From assembly GCA_964653075.1 (NCBI GenBank), contig CAZZAX010000007.1, positions 1 to 64,000 on the forward strand: a stretch of 64,000 nt of DNA, given 5' to 3'. Below the pieces are notes generated by a model. It ran no database searches. It worked only from the letters and a program-made list of their open reading frames with translations, and was not told where the DNA came from. This DNA is from NIOZ-UU13 sp964653075. Its GTDB lineage: Bacteria > Planctomycetota > Phycisphaerae > Sedimentisphaerales > Anaerobacaceae. Shown piece after piece: positions 42,461-52,172 of this stretch. Position 1 is the first letter of the stretch; each line of letters starts with the position of its first letter. The position numbers and the translations under genes were made by a program.

Positions 42461-44947
42461 CTATATCTCATTTTTGGCACACTTTACGTCCGACTTTGGT
42501 AGTGTGAAGAGGAATGTGCTTCCTTCGCCGCGATTTGACTCGACCCAGATTCTGCCGCCGTTCAGCTTTACGATTTTTTTCGCTATAGAAAGGCCTATGC
42601 CGGTGGATTCAGTTTCGTCCGGCAGCGAAAGGGTTTGGAAAATCTTGAAAATCTTTTTATAATATTTATGGTCAATTCCGGGACCATTATCGGTGATACT
42701 GAATTTCCAAAAAATGCCCTCGTCAATACAGCCAACTTTGATTTGGCCTTTCTCTTTGTCCATATATTTTATGGCATTGCTCAGCAGGCTCTGGAAGATT
42801 TGATGGATGTGTGTTTTTTTACATATCAGAACAGGCAGTTTGTCCTCGATGGTTATTTCAATATTTTCTGGTGGGTCAATTTCACGAATTATTTCAGGTA
42901 GCGCTGTATTCAAATCCATCTGTTCATTTTCTTCTATGGCGTGTCCTGCACTGGAGTACCGGAGAATACTATCGACCAGTTTGTCCGCTCGCTTTGCTCT
43001 TTCGGCGAGCATCTTAACCTGCTGTTGACCGTGTTCATCAAACTTATCAGTGTAATCCGTCGATAGCCAGTCAGCTAAGGTCCCAATTCCCCGTAACGGT
43101 GTCTTTAAGTCATGAGCTGTTATGTATGCAAACTCCTGAAGCTCCTTATTTGTACGCTTTAACTCGCTGATGGTAGATTCCAAATCTTTATTGAGCGATT
43201 CCAGAGCCTGCTCGGCATTCTTGCGCTCGGTGATTTCGGATTCCAGGATTTCGTTGGTTTTTGTTAATTCGGCTGTGCGTTGCTCAACTCGTACTTCCAG
43301 CTCATCGTGGGCCTTATGAAGCGCCTCTTCCGCATGCTTTTGTACGGTGATATCATGAAAACTCCAAACTCGTCCTGCAAATCTTCCTTCTCGAATCAAT
43401 GGCTGAGAATACACTTCTAAAATCTTTCCTTCCTTTAAATGCAGGATATCGGAACTGTTCTGGTTATCAGGGCTGGAAGCTTGCAGCTTATCAAGAAAGA
43501 CGGATGAATTCTCTAACAGGCAGCCAATATGCTCAAAAAGTTTCCGGTCATTTTGCTGTTGATATGTTTCTTCAGGAACATTCCAAATCTTTGCAAACCG
43601 GTTGTTCGCGTGACTGAGACGGCCTTTTTCATCAATAACCAGAATGCCATCTGCGGTGGATTCAAGAGTTCCTCTCAGCAGGTCTTCGCTTCTGCGCAAT
43701 TTTTGTTCCATTTCTCTGAGACTTGCCAGCTCCTTTTTGGCGGTGATGTCATAAAGAACACCCTGGCTTCCACTGGTTTGACTTTTGATGTTTTTGGTTC
43801 GGGTTGAAAACAAAGTAACGAACAGCTTATTGCCCCTGGTGGTTCTAAGAGTCAGGTCATGAACCTCGACGCTTGCTTTCTTTAATTGGGCCAAAATATG
43901 CTCCCGCTTCTCGGGATTGTCCCAGAACCGTTCCGGCAGGAACGGCTGATTTATGAGCTCATGCGGGTTGTTTACCTCAAGCAATTTAATTAAGGCGGGA
44001 TTAACATAGATTGTATTATTGTTCAAATCGACGATATAAATACAGTTGCGGGATTTGTTCAGAAGTTCGAAGTACTTTTCTTCTTCCTCCTGGAGCCTGC
44101 CTTTGATTGCCTTGAGGATATCGGTCTGAGTTACCACTCCCAGCAGATTTTGGTCATCCATAACAAGCAGCCGGCGAATTTTCATCTTTTCCATCATTTT
44201 GCTGGCACTTGAAATAGAGTAGTTGGAAGGTACACTCACGACAGGAGAAGATATTATGTTTTTCAAAATAGTCTCGGCCGGATTTCGCTTCAGAGCAATA
44301 ACTCTTTTAAGGAGGTCTCGTTCAGTAAAGATGCCCGCAACGATATTATTATCCATAGCAACCAGACATGAGATGTCTCGAGAAGCCATTACATCTGCTG
44401 CCTCTTTAACAGTTGCCGAGTTGGATACCGCTGCTACGTCGGATGTCATAAGTTCTTCGATATTCTTCCACATGCTGTAAGATGTCAGGACTCGGACGAT
44501 ATCCGTTTGCGTTATGATACCAACCAGTCGTTCATCCTCCACAATGACTAGCCGCCTGATGTTTTCGGCTTCCATGATTCTGCTGGCGTCCAGTAACGAA
44601 AAATTACGGGGCAGGCTGCGGACTGGGGTGGACATTACGTGCTCTACTGTCATTTTGCGGAAATCATTTCCCTTAGCTACGCCCTTTTTAAGAAGGTCTG
44701 TCTCCGTAATTATTCCTGATAAATTCCCATTAACTGAAACAACGACGCAGGATATGTTTTTATCTGACATGATCCTGGCAGCAGAAACTACAGAGCTTCC
44801 CGGACAGACCGTTGCGATATCTTCAGTCATTATATCACCCACTTCCAGCCAGCTTCGGGATGTGGCAGGAAAAGGACTGTTGTAACTATGTCTTATCCTG
44901 CTCTCGACCAATTCACTATGTTGCAGTCTGTCTCTGTTTTCTGTCAT
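42461..44947 (-). CDS. Histidine kinase with four CBS and two PAS domains
   Basis: 828 residues, cytoplasmic, no membrane helix. Four CBS domains occupy about residues 35-290 (repeats of the type MTEDIATVCPGSSVVSAARIM, LSGIITETDLL). A PAS domain (about 295-420), a second PAS (about 425-545), a coiled coil, HisKA (YITAHDLKTPLRGIG) and HATPase_c (NLLSNA-type SLLSNAIKYM, TDNGPGID, STGIGLSIAKK) follow. CBS pairs usually bind adenine nucleotides, so the protein may read energy charge. The kinase part is more distant from those of the two neighbouring kinases. 23 bases lie between its stop and the next gene downstream. Confidence 0.92.
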   Translation of the reverse strand: MTENRDRLQHSELVESRIRHSYNSPFPATSRSWLEVGDIMTEDIATVCPGSSVVSAARIMSDKNISCVVVSVNGNLSGIITETDLLKKGVAKGNDFRKMTVEHVMSTPVRSLPRNFSLLDASRIMEAENIRRLVIVEDERLVGIITQTDIVRVLTSYSMWKNIEELMTSDVAAVSNSATVKEAADVMASRDISCLVAMDNNIVAGIFTERDLLKRVIALKRNPAETILKNIISSPVVSVPSNYSISSASKMMEKMKIRRLLVMDDQNLLGVVTQTDILKAIKGRLQEEEEKYFELLNKSRNCIYIVDLNNNTIYVNPALIKLLEVNNPHELINQPFLPERFWDNPEKREHILAQLKKASVEVHDLTLRTTRGNKLFVTLFSTRTKNIKSQTSGSQGVLYDITAKKELASLREMEQKLRRSEDLLRGTLESTADGILVIDEKGRLSHANNRFAKIWNVPEETYQQQNDRKLFEHIGCLLENSSVFLDKLQASSPDNQNSSDILHLKEGKILEVYSQPLIREGRFAGRVWSFHDITVQKHAEEALHKAHDELEVRVEQRTAELTKTNEILESEITERKNAEQALESLNKDLESTISELKRTNKELQEFAYITAHDLKTPLRGIGTLADWLSTDYTDKFDEHGQQQVKMLAERAKRADKLVDSILRYSSAGHAIEENEQMDLNTALPEIIREIDPPENIEITIEDKLPVLICKKTHIHQIFQSLLSNAIKYMDKEKGQIKVGCIDEGIFWKFSITDNGPGIDHKYYKKIFKIFQTLSLPDETESTGIGLSIAKKIVKLNGGRIWVESNRGEGSTFLFTLPKSDVKCAKNEI

Positions 44948-45043
44948 TATGCCACTCTAACCGTTTGCTCAAAGGTCTTTTTCGTTTCCTCGATTTTTTC
45001 TATAACCGTCATATCGCTTACAAAACTGGAATATCTCGAGGCG

Positions 45044-45895
45044 TTAAGCATCAGAGGCTGATGAGTAGCTGTGCTCTATCCCGAGCCTTTCTTCCAGTTC
45101 CCTGATTTGTTTCTTCAAATTCTGGTTCTCACTTCTGAGCTCATCTTCTATAAGTATTCGTTCGGATATGTCGCGAGCTACTCCGGCAATCGCAACTTCA
45201 TTTCCATTTGAATCTTTAATGGTTGACCTGGAAAGAGAGATTGGAAATATGCTGTCGTCTTTTCGTTTATGGTAGAAACCGACTTCCCAGGAGCTTCCAA
45301 CTGTTCGGGTCTGGAAGACACTTCTTGTATTTTGGGTTTGCTGTTTTCCTACCCAGAGAATAGTGCTGTTTTCCCCGATAATTTCCTCCTCTTTATACCT
45401 GTATGTATTACAAAATGCCTTATTAACAAAGATAATCTTTCCTTGCATATCGGCAATATAGACACTGTCATCAGTACTCATAACGGCGCCTGAGAGCAGT
45501 TGGAGTTTCTTTTCCACCATCTTATGTTTTATGGCGTTTTCGACGGTTATCGTAATGGCTTTGAGATAGTTTTGGTCCAGGTCTTTTATCAGATAATCAT
45601 AAGCGCCGTCCTTCCATGCTTTGATGGCTGTTTCCTCATCTCCGGCTCCGGTTACGACTATAACGGGGATGTTCTTGACCGACTTAAGAATTTCAAAAGC
45701 CGTACCGTCCCCGAGTGAGTGGTCGGTAATTACAATATCAAATTGGTCACAATTCAATGCTTGCAGGGCTTCTTTAACAGAGCCGGCAATTGTGTAATCG
45801 TAAGGGATGTCATTCTCGTCAACGAAGCGCTTAAAAGCCATTTGATCGAGCTGATTGTCTTCGATGAACAGAACTTGATGTCTGGTGTCTTCCAT
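45044..45895 (-). CDS. Receiver-PAS regulatory protein
   Basis: 283 residues from the ATG at 45895, which has GGAG nine bases upstream; the ATG at 45910 overlaps the previous gene. A receiver domain (VLFIEDNQLDQ, phosphoacceptor Asp in VITDHSLGDG, VVTGAGDE, then YLIKDL) leads to a PAS domain (about 135-255) and a short coiled coil (ELRSENQNLKKQIRELEERL). There is no DNA-binding domain or kinase core, so it may relay signals inside the group, for example to the CBS-PAS kinase next door. Confidence 0.85.
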   Translation of the reverse strand: MEDTRHQVLFIEDNQLDQMAFKRFVDENDIPYDYTIAGSVKEALQALNCDQFDIVITDHSLGDGTAFEILKSVKNIPVIVVTGAGDEETAIKAWKDGAYDYLIKDLDQNYLKAITITVENAIKHKMVEKKLQLLSGAVMSTDDSVYIADMQGKIIFVNKAFCNTYRYKEEEIIGENSTILWVGKQQTQNTRSVFQTRTVGSSWEVGFYHKRKDDSIFPISLSRSTIKDSNGNEVAIAGVARDISERILIEDELRSENQNLKKQIRELEERLGIEHSYSSASDA

Positions 45896-45899
45896 AATC

Positions 45900-46322
45900 T
45901 CAATCTCCATTCGACGGTAGTTTGCTTAAAGTCCAATACAGGTTAATGGTACTTATTGCTTCGGTGAACTCGGCATAATCGACAGATTTGACTATATAAC
46001 CGGCAACACTTAACTTAAAGCTTTCGACAATATCCTGTTGTTGGCTTGATGTTGTAAGAACTACGACAGGGATCTTTTTGAATGCCTCATCTGCTTTTAC
46101 GATTGTGAGAAATTCAATGCCGTTCATTTTGGGCATATTCAAGTCCAGGAGGATGATGCAGGGCTTGCTATTGCTGTTGTTTTTTAGATACTCCAGAGCT
46201 TCTTCACCATTGGCTGTACTATCCAGCCGGTTTTTAATATTCAGATCTTTTAGCGCACGTTTGACAGTCATGACATCCACGTTGTCATCTTCAACGAGCA
46301 ATATTGGCTTGGAGTTTCTCAT
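45900..46322 (-). CDS. Single-domain response regulator (Rcp1-like)
   Basis: 140 residues, a receiver only: ILLVEDDNVDVMTVKRAL, phosphoacceptor Asp in IILLDLNMPKMNG, VVLTTSS, then GYIVKSVDY. This NVD/xDLNMPxMNG form is typical of Rcp1-type regulators paired with PAS-type kinases. The ATG overlaps the stop of the kinase at 46319 as ATGA, so the pair is translationally coupled and that kinase is its probable partner. Confidence 0.9.
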   Translation of the reverse strand: MRNSKPILLVEDDNVDVMTVKRALKDLNIKNRLDSTANGEEALEYLKNNSNSKPCIILLDLNMPKMNGIEFLTIVKADEAFKKIPVVVLTTSSQQQDIVESFKLSVAGYIVKSVDYAEFTEAISTINLYWTLSKLPSNGD

Positions 46323-47548
46323 TTCTTGGCTTTCATTTTCTGTTTTGGCAATGTAAAGAAGAATGTGCTTCCTTCGCCGACTTTTGATTCGACCCAGATG
46401 CTGCCTTCATATAATTCTACGATTTTTTTTGCCACCGTAAGCCCGACTCCTGTCCCTTCGAAATCAGGAGAGGTGGGCAATGCCTGGAATATTTTGAAGA
46501 TTCTTTCGAAATATTTTTCATCGATACCGGGCCCATTATCGGCGATACTGAATTTCCAGAAGCCGTCCTTTTCGACACAGCCGACTTTTATCCAGCCCTG
46601 CGGCTTGTCCATATATTTTATGGCGTTACTGAGTAGATTCTGGAAAAGTTGCATAATGTGAGTTTCTTCGCATTCAATTACAGGCAGTTCGTTTTCGATT
46701 GTAACTGTAATATTTTCAGGCGGAACGACCATATTTATAATTTCCGGGACAAAGTTTTTAAGATCAACCTGCACCTGTTTTTCCTCTGTTCGTCCGGCCC
46801 TCGAGTATTGAAGGGCACCTTCAATCAGGATGTACATTCGCTCCACGCGTTCCAGAAGCAAATTCATTTGTTCATTGGCCTGGCTGCCAAGCTTGTCCGA
46901 ACAGTCGGATAATATCCAGTTGGCTAAGGTCTTAATTCCTCGCAGTGGGGCCTTCAAATCATGCGAGACTATAGATATAAAATCCTTTAGTTCTTTGTTA
47001 ATATTGTCAACTTTTTTGAGCAGTTCATTCTGGCTGAGCTCGATCTTTTTGCGTTCTGTGATGTCCCGGGCGACAGCAATGACAAACTGTTTGTCGCCGA
47101 GCGAGCCGGCCGAAAGAGACATTTCCATCTGGAATATGTATCCGTCGCTTCGTAAGGCCGACAGCTCGACTGTACTGCCGATTATCCCATCGGGCTTTCC
47201 TGTGGCGAAATAGCTTGTTACGTATTGGTTGTAATGATGTCTGTATTGCTCGGGCATCAGACGGTCGAGAGGTTGACCGAGCATATCTTCTTTCTTGTAG
47301 CCAAACATCTCTTCTGCCGCTGGATTGAACAGGGTTATTAATCCATCATTTCCAATTGATATCATCGCATCACGGGTTGTACTTATAATCATCTGCAACA
47401 GGTTTTCCTTATGCGCAAGCGTCTTCTCCACTTGCTTATGCCGGGCTATTTCCGGTTGAAGCTTTTCATTGGCCTTTTCCGGCTTATTCATTCGTTCTTT
47501 GGTCGTTTTCTCTGAGGCGGATTTTTTTTTGTGTTTCTTTGCTACCAT
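46319..47548 (-). CDS. PAS-domain histidine kinase
   Basis: 409 residues, soluble. A basic, low-complexity N-terminus (MVAKKHKKKSASEKTTKERM), a coiled coil, a PAS domain (about 50-165; DAMISIGNDGLITLFNPAAEEMFGY) and then HisKA plus HATPase_c (VSHDLKAPLRGIKTLANWI; NLLSNAIKYM; ADNGPGID; GTGVGLTVAKK). The last 230 residues are a near copy of the haem kinase at 40767. First gene of the leftward sensor group; the Rcp1-like regulator follows with a four-base overlap. Confidence 0.9.
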   Translation of the reverse strand: MVAKKHKKKSASEKTTKERMNKPEKANEKLQPEIARHKQVEKTLAHKENLLQMIISTTRDAMISIGNDGLITLFNPAAEEMFGYKKEDMLGQPLDRLMPEQYRHHYNQYVTSYFATGKPDGIIGSTVELSALRSDGYIFQMEMSLSAGSLGDKQFVIAVARDITERKKIELSQNELLKKVDNINKELKDFISIVSHDLKAPLRGIKTLANWILSDCSDKLGSQANEQMNLLLERVERMYILIEGALQYSRAGRTEEKQVQVDLKNFVPEIINMVVPPENITVTIENELPVIECEETHIMQLFQNLLSNAIKYMDKPQGWIKVGCVEKDGFWKFSIADNGPGIDEKYFERIFKIFQALPTSPDFEGTGVGLTVAKKIVELYEGSIWVESKVGEGSTFFFTLPKQKMKAKK

Positions 47549-48134
47549 TTTCTCGATTTTCGTATCGTTGTTTTTTTCATTTGTTTGCTATGGTTGTTCA
47601 CTACAATAACCATATGCCCCCCCCTGTTCGTGGGAAACAAGTTTATCGCTATTCAAGCACAGTCAAACTCATAAGAGAGACGTTCTTTAATTTCTCAGCC
47701 CTTGCAAAAAAGTAAGCTTCCGAGTCATGCTTCTCCGGTTTCGTCCGGTCTTATGTCGTATTCCACTTGATTACGAGGGTTATCGGCATATATGAGGTGC
47801 AATTTCAGAAAAAAAGCCGTTTTGTGGGTCAGAATAAGACTTTTTCTGGTATTTCCAGGGAAGATTATTTTTCGTGCAAAGGTGCATTTTTGTACCGGGC
47901 GGATTAGAAAATAAGGCATCAAATCCCCTTGAAAGTGCTGCAAATGGGAAATATTCCGTGTAATAGGGGTATGAAATTGGCCAATGGGCTTGACAATGAC
48001 ATTGGTAGCTGTTATAATAGGTTTAGTCAGGGGTGTATTTTTTGCCCCTTAAATAATAAAAAGACACAGGCTGGCTTATAAATAAGACCCGCCCGATAAC
48101 TGTAGCCAAGATGTAGGATTTCAAAGAGGGAATT
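47549..48134. other. Divergent intergenic stretch
   Basis: 586 bases between the leftward kinase gene and the rightward lipoprotein gene. It holds the consensus promoter at 47990-48018 and a run of nine C (47620-47628). A 72-codon frame on the - strand (47725-47943) has no ribosome binding site and no recognisable motif; I do not call it. Confidence 0.5.
47990..48018 (+). promoter_or_regulatory. Perfect consensus sigma-70 promoter for the small lipoprotein
   Basis: TTGACA (47990-47995), 17-base spacer, TATAAT (48013-48018): both hexamers and the spacing are ideal. Transcription would begin about 48025, giving a leader of roughly 110 bases before the ATG at 48135. Confidence 0.8.
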
Positions 48135-48365
48135 ATGATGAAAAGCGTTTCTGCGTGGAAGGTAATACAAGTTGTTATTTTGTGTGCTTTGTTTTTAGTG
48201 CCTTTGGGGTGCAGGTCTTATGATCAGATGGGTGAAACGGCGGCCGAAGGGCGCAGAAGACATAAACGGGCTCTTCGTCTTAACAACCAGGAGATGATGG
48301 AGGATTTAGATACGTTTATGCTGCTTGATAGGCCAAGCAAATTGACCGACAAGAGGATACCATAG
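48135..48365 (+). CDS. Small putative lipoprotein
   Basis: 76 residues. A signal sequence with a lipobox-like end (FLVPLGC, Cys26) suggests lipid attachment; the mature part of about 50 residues is strongly charged (GETAAEGRRRHKRALRLNNQ, then MMEDLDTFMLLDRPSKL). GAGGGAA precedes the ATGATG start. It may act as an envelope-linking small lipoprotein, like Lpp in size though not in sequence. A perfect promoter upstream suggests abundant expression. It stands alone. Confidence 0.65.
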   Translation: MMKSVSAWKVIQVVILCALFLVPLGCRSYDQMGETAAEGRRRHKRALRLNNQEMMEDLDTFMLLDRPSKLTDKRIP

Positions 48366-48419
48366 TAGAGCATAAGTGCATAAGAGTACAAGTCTTAAGC
48401 TTCCTGATGGGGGGTTTTC

Positions 48420-50390
48420 TTAAGTATTGGCGGGTTCCAAGGAAGTTGTGGTCTGGCCAATATATTCCGGTACGAGTTCCTTGATTTTTTTAACTATTTG
48501 TCTGTGGTTTTGTGCTTTTGTGATATTTACAAGCTCGTTTATGCCGGCCCGAAGTCTCTCCCTATCCATCGGAATATTATTCCATATACTGATTTTGGGA
48601 TGCCTTGTGCGCTGCATGTCTTCGCCTTCTATTCGCAGTTCCTCGAAGAGCTTCTCGCCGGGTCTGGGTTTAATGATAGATATTTCAATATCTTCATCGG
48701 GCCTGAAACCGCTGAGCGTAATAAGTTCCTTAGCCAGTTCTATAATCTTCACCGGCTCGCCCATATCAAGTACAAAGATTTCCCCGCCTTTTCCCATTGT
48801 CGCCGCCTGAAGCACAAGCTGGCTTGCCTCTGGTATGGTCATAAAATAGCGTTTCATTTCAGGATGTGTAACGGTAACAGGCCCGCCCTGGGCTATTTGT
48901 TTTTTGAAGATAGGTACAACTGAGCCGTCAGAGCCAAGCACATTTCCAAAGCGAACAGTTACAAAGTGCGTTTTACTGGTTCTGTTGAGGTCCTGGATAT
49001 ACATTTCTGCAATTCGCTTTGATGAGCCCATTATACTGGTCGGATTAACGGCTTTATCGGTGCTGATCATTACAAAGTTGGTCACCCCAGAGTTATCTGC
49101 CGCATCGGCGACGATTTGTGTGCCCGCAATATTGTTCTTGATGGCTTCTCCAGCATTAAGCTCCATCAAAGGTACGTGCTTGTGGGCAGCGGCGTGAATA
49201 ACAACCTGCGGATTATAATTTTCGAAAATTTCGTCCACTCGAGATCTGTCGGTAATGTCGCAAATGATCGCCTTGATGGAAACTGCGGGAAATTTTGTGC
49301 TCAATTCACGGTCTATGTAGAACAGTGGATTTTCGGCCTGCTCGACAAGCAAAAGCAGCTTCGGATTGTAATTGCAAAGCTGTCTGCACATTTCAGAACC
49401 GATGGAACCGCCGGCACCTGTAACCAGAATTGTTTTGTCTCGTGCAAAGTTTTCTATAAAGTCCACATCAAGCTGCACGGCTTCTCTGCCTAACAAGTCA
49501 TTGATGTCAACATCTCGAATCTGGGAGACACAAAACTTACCCGAGGCGATATCCGTAATTGACGGTACGGTTCGGAAGCGAATCTTTGTACCTTCGCATA
49601 CCTGGATTACGCGTCTGAGCTGCTGATGACTCGCCGCTGGGCTCGCGATGGCAATTTCTTTGATGTTGCGATCCTGACATACTTCCGGCAGTTGCTCAAC
49701 AGCGCCGAGGACCGGTATTCCATGAATATTAGTGCCTTTTTTATTGGGATCATCATCAATAAAGCCGACAACCTCATACTCGGCTACGGTCATACGGTGT
49801 ATTTCTCGCAGTAGTGCTTCGCCTGCATTGCCTGCGCCGACAATAAGAAATCGTTTCAGTGGTCCTGCTTTTGCAGTTCGAAACTCCTCATAATATAGAC
49901 GTATTATTATCCGTAATCCACTTAGCAGTACAATGGTGGCAAACATGTCGGCTATACATACACCTTCTGCCGGCCTGTGAAGGTCCGGTGGTATATTTGC
50001 GCGAACAGCTTCTATGTTGGCTGTTACAAACCATACAAAGACGATAATTAATGTACTTACGAATGAAGCCCACAAAATCCCGCGAAGATCGGAAATACCC
50101 ACATAGCGCCACCAACCGCGATATTGTTTGAAAAATCCGAATACAGGCAGCTTTACGATAAGAAAAAACAGTAACAACGGTGGATATATATCTACCCAGC
50201 CGGGTTTTTCAAAGTGCATGTTGTGTATCACCAGGAAGGATAGCATCAAAGAAGAAGCGAAAGCAGTTATATGAGCGAGCGTAATCAAAGGTCTGCGAAA
50301 ACGCAGCAGCCCTGCCGGTAGGGAAGCTGGAGATTCTACAGGATTGTTGTTCTTTTTGTTTGACCTGGGATTTGTTTCTATCTCGGACAT
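48420..50390 (-). CDS. Nucleotide-sugar 4,6-dehydratase/epimerase, CapD/WbpM-like
   Basis: 656 residues. Four N-terminal membrane helices (about 30-150), a first Rossmann-like region (IVGAGNAGEALLREI, about 185) and a catalytic SDR domain (about 300-610) with VTGAGGSIGSEMCRQ and the MGSSK motif in place of YxxxK, which is characteristic of the FlaA1/WbpM/PglF dehydratases acting on UDP-GlcNAc. Product sugars go into capsule, O-antigen or glycans. I take the ATG at 50390 with GAGG just upstream; an alternative TTG lies three codons earlier. No other glycan genes are adjacent. Confidence 0.88.
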   Translation of the reverse strand: MSEIETNPRSNKKNNNPVESPASLPAGLLRFRRPLITLAHITAFASSLMLSFLVIHNMHFEKPGWVDIYPPLLLFFLIVKLPVFGFFKQYRGWWRYVGISDLRGILWASFVSTLIIVFVWFVTANIEAVRANIPPDLHRPAEGVCIADMFATIVLLSGLRIIIRLYYEEFRTAKAGPLKRFLIVGAGNAGEALLREIHRMTVAEYEVVGFIDDDPNKKGTNIHGIPVLGAVEQLPEVCQDRNIKEIAIASPAASHQQLRRVIQVCEGTKIRFRTVPSITDIASGKFCVSQIRDVDINDLLGREAVQLDVDFIENFARDKTILVTGAGGSIGSEMCRQLCNYNPKLLLLVEQAENPLFYIDRELSTKFPAVSIKAIICDITDRSRVDEIFENYNPQVVIHAAAHKHVPLMELNAGEAIKNNIAGTQIVADAADNSGVTNFVMISTDKAVNPTSIMGSSKRIAEMYIQDLNRTSKTHFVTVRFGNVLGSDGSVVPIFKKQIAQGGPVTVTHPEMKRYFMTIPEASQLVLQAATMGKGGEIFVLDMGEPVKIIELAKELITLSGFRPDEDIEISIIKPRPGEKLFEELRIEGEDMQRTRHPKISIWNNIPMDRERLRAGINELVNITKAQNHRQIVKKIKELVPEYIGQTTTSLEPANT

Positions 50391-50754
50391 ATTCCTCAAT
50401 ACGACGATATTATCTGACGTACTCTGAACTAAAACGCAATCAATTGGTACAAATCTGCTTTATTAACGTTAATCGGAAGAAAAAAATCCGAAATTCAAAA
50501 CAATCTCGGAATTTAATACTTATTTTCGGAACAAAAATGTTTTTAAAGAAGTGCGTTTTTTAAGAATTCAGGTGATTCGTGTTCTTAATTTAACTATAGA
50601 CAGCTTCGTATGTTTGTAATTTTCTTCGGTCACCTATCAAACCAATGCTCAGAAACATTGAAATCATCAGCTTAGGATATTAATCCGGTCTCCAGAGGTG
50701 AATGTAAAGTAATTCTTTACATTTAAGGATAAAAACTTACCGTTTTTCAGTCGA
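50391..50754. other. Intergenic stretch, nothing identified
   Basis: 364 AT-rich bases between two leftward genes. It should hold the promoter of the dehydratase gene, but no good hexamer pair stands out and no repeat family of the window is present. Confidence 0.45.
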
Positions 50755-52050
50755 TTAATCCGGTGGGTTTTGTTCAGTCTTAGATTCAGTTATGGTAGGC
50801 TCGATTTCTGCCTCGTCATAATATGTATAAATATCTTCCAGAGCAGTATTGTCAACTTTGTAGCGCATAAGCGAGTAGATTATGGTATTGGTAGAGAAAT
50901 AAAAGCTTATTATGAAAGAAACTACTAAGCCTACGACGGCTAATAAAAACAAGTACACCAAAAAGGCCGCAACCGATTCGGTCCAGTTGCTTGTTGCTAA
51001 ATCTGAAGAACCAAGCAGTTTCATAAATTCCGGCTTTGGCCAGATAGCTGTAAGTTTATTGACCTCTTTGCTGTTTTCCATCCAGACGCCAAGCTGCAGG
51101 AAAAGGTGTGTAACCAGCAGCAGTATAAAGGCGAAAAAACGGACAAATGTATAACTAATTGCGCCATATACAGCGGCTATTGTTGTGTAAAAGCCCATTC
51201 GCCAGGGCTTTGCATAGACATAACTGAAAGAACGGCTTATGGCATCAAAACAGTCGGAGCCGTCGTATGCTACAGCGGGGAACATCAGGTTGAATCCTGC
51301 GAACATACCTATTAAAACGACCGTAATAAGCGCACCGGCAATCAAAGCTAACGGAACAGAGATACCTATTACCAGCTCCCCTGCCCAGGGAATGTTACCT
51401 GTAAGTCCGAGGATAAAGATGAATATCACCGGGACGATGATTATGCCGATGGGCGTCAACGGGGCGACAAAAAAACTTGTGAACCTTTTGATACTGAATC
51501 GCAGTGCTTCTGTCAGACCTGGTTTTTCGCCACGGGCAAACTGAAGTGCTGCGATTCGGCAGATAGCTCCGCCAGCAATGGAAATCACAGCAAGGTATAT
51601 TACAAAAAATATTATACAATAAATGAAGTGGTGCCTTAATGCCCATTCCGCCGCCTTGAAATAATCAGCGACATTTTTCACTACACCGGGGATATCCAAT
51701 GCGAATACCGAATCTACGGAGCCCTGGAATTTTGCAGCCGCGAAGTGCCAAAGCGTGAAGAATACACCCGCACCCCGGCTTTTTCCACGGTATATTTCGA
51801 TGTATGTCTTCACTTGGCTCGGTTTGTTCATGTAATTTTGTAACTCCGTCTCTATAATTTTCCCCTGAGTGTTTCGTATGACGACTACTGTTTCGCTGAG
51901 GTCCATAATCCGACCGGCCAGGCATATAATGATCAATGCAGAGAAAATAATTATCAATTTGGTCGGCTGAATAGCCATTCGGAAAGTACGGAATATTTTC
52001 GGAAAAAGAAGTCCTTCAAAAACTTTTGAGGAATTATTTTCGCTGACCAT
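50755..52050 (-). CDS. Multi-spanning membrane protein of unknown function
   Basis: 431 residues with about six or seven membrane helices: near 32-48 (LIIIFSALIIICLAG), 143-165, 195-250 (two or three helices with many Ile and Gly), 285-320 and 365-390. A hydrophilic loop (about 50-125) follows the first helix and the acidic C-terminus is cytoplasmic or external. I do not recognise the family for certain; it resembles membrane proteins common in planctomycetes with a repeated helix-pair layout. No transport or catalytic motif is visible. Confidence 0.6.
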   Translation of the reverse strand: MVSENNSSKVFEGLLFPKIFRTFRMAIQPTKLIIIFSALIIICLAGRIMDLSETVVVIRNTQGKIIETELQNYMNKPSQVKTYIEIYRGKSRGAGVFFTLWHFAAAKFQGSVDSVFALDIPGVVKNVADYFKAAEWALRHHFIYCIIFFVIYLAVISIAGGAICRIAALQFARGEKPGLTEALRFSIKRFTSFFVAPLTPIGIIIVPVIFIFILGLTGNIPWAGELVIGISVPLALIAGALITVVLIGMFAGFNLMFPAVAYDGSDCFDAISRSFSYVYAKPWRMGFYTTIAAVYGAISYTFVRFFAFILLLVTHLFLQLGVWMENSKEVNKLTAIWPKPEFMKLLGSSDLATSNWTESVAAFLVYLFLLAVVGLVVSFIISFYFSTNTIIYSLMRYKVDNTALEDIYTYYDEAEIEPTITESKTEQNPPD

Positions 52051-52172
52051 TTTGCTTCCTTCCTACAAGGTTACAATTAATATTGGCCTGGTGAAGAATA
52101 ACCGAAAATATTTATAACGTATTATCGGTAGGTTTCAACAGATTTCATAAGATTTTGTTATTATGCTGTTGT

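Noticed and set aside
47725..47943. A 72-codon - frame in the divergent gap
   Set aside because: No ribosome binding site, no motif, and composition like the flanking non-coding DNA.
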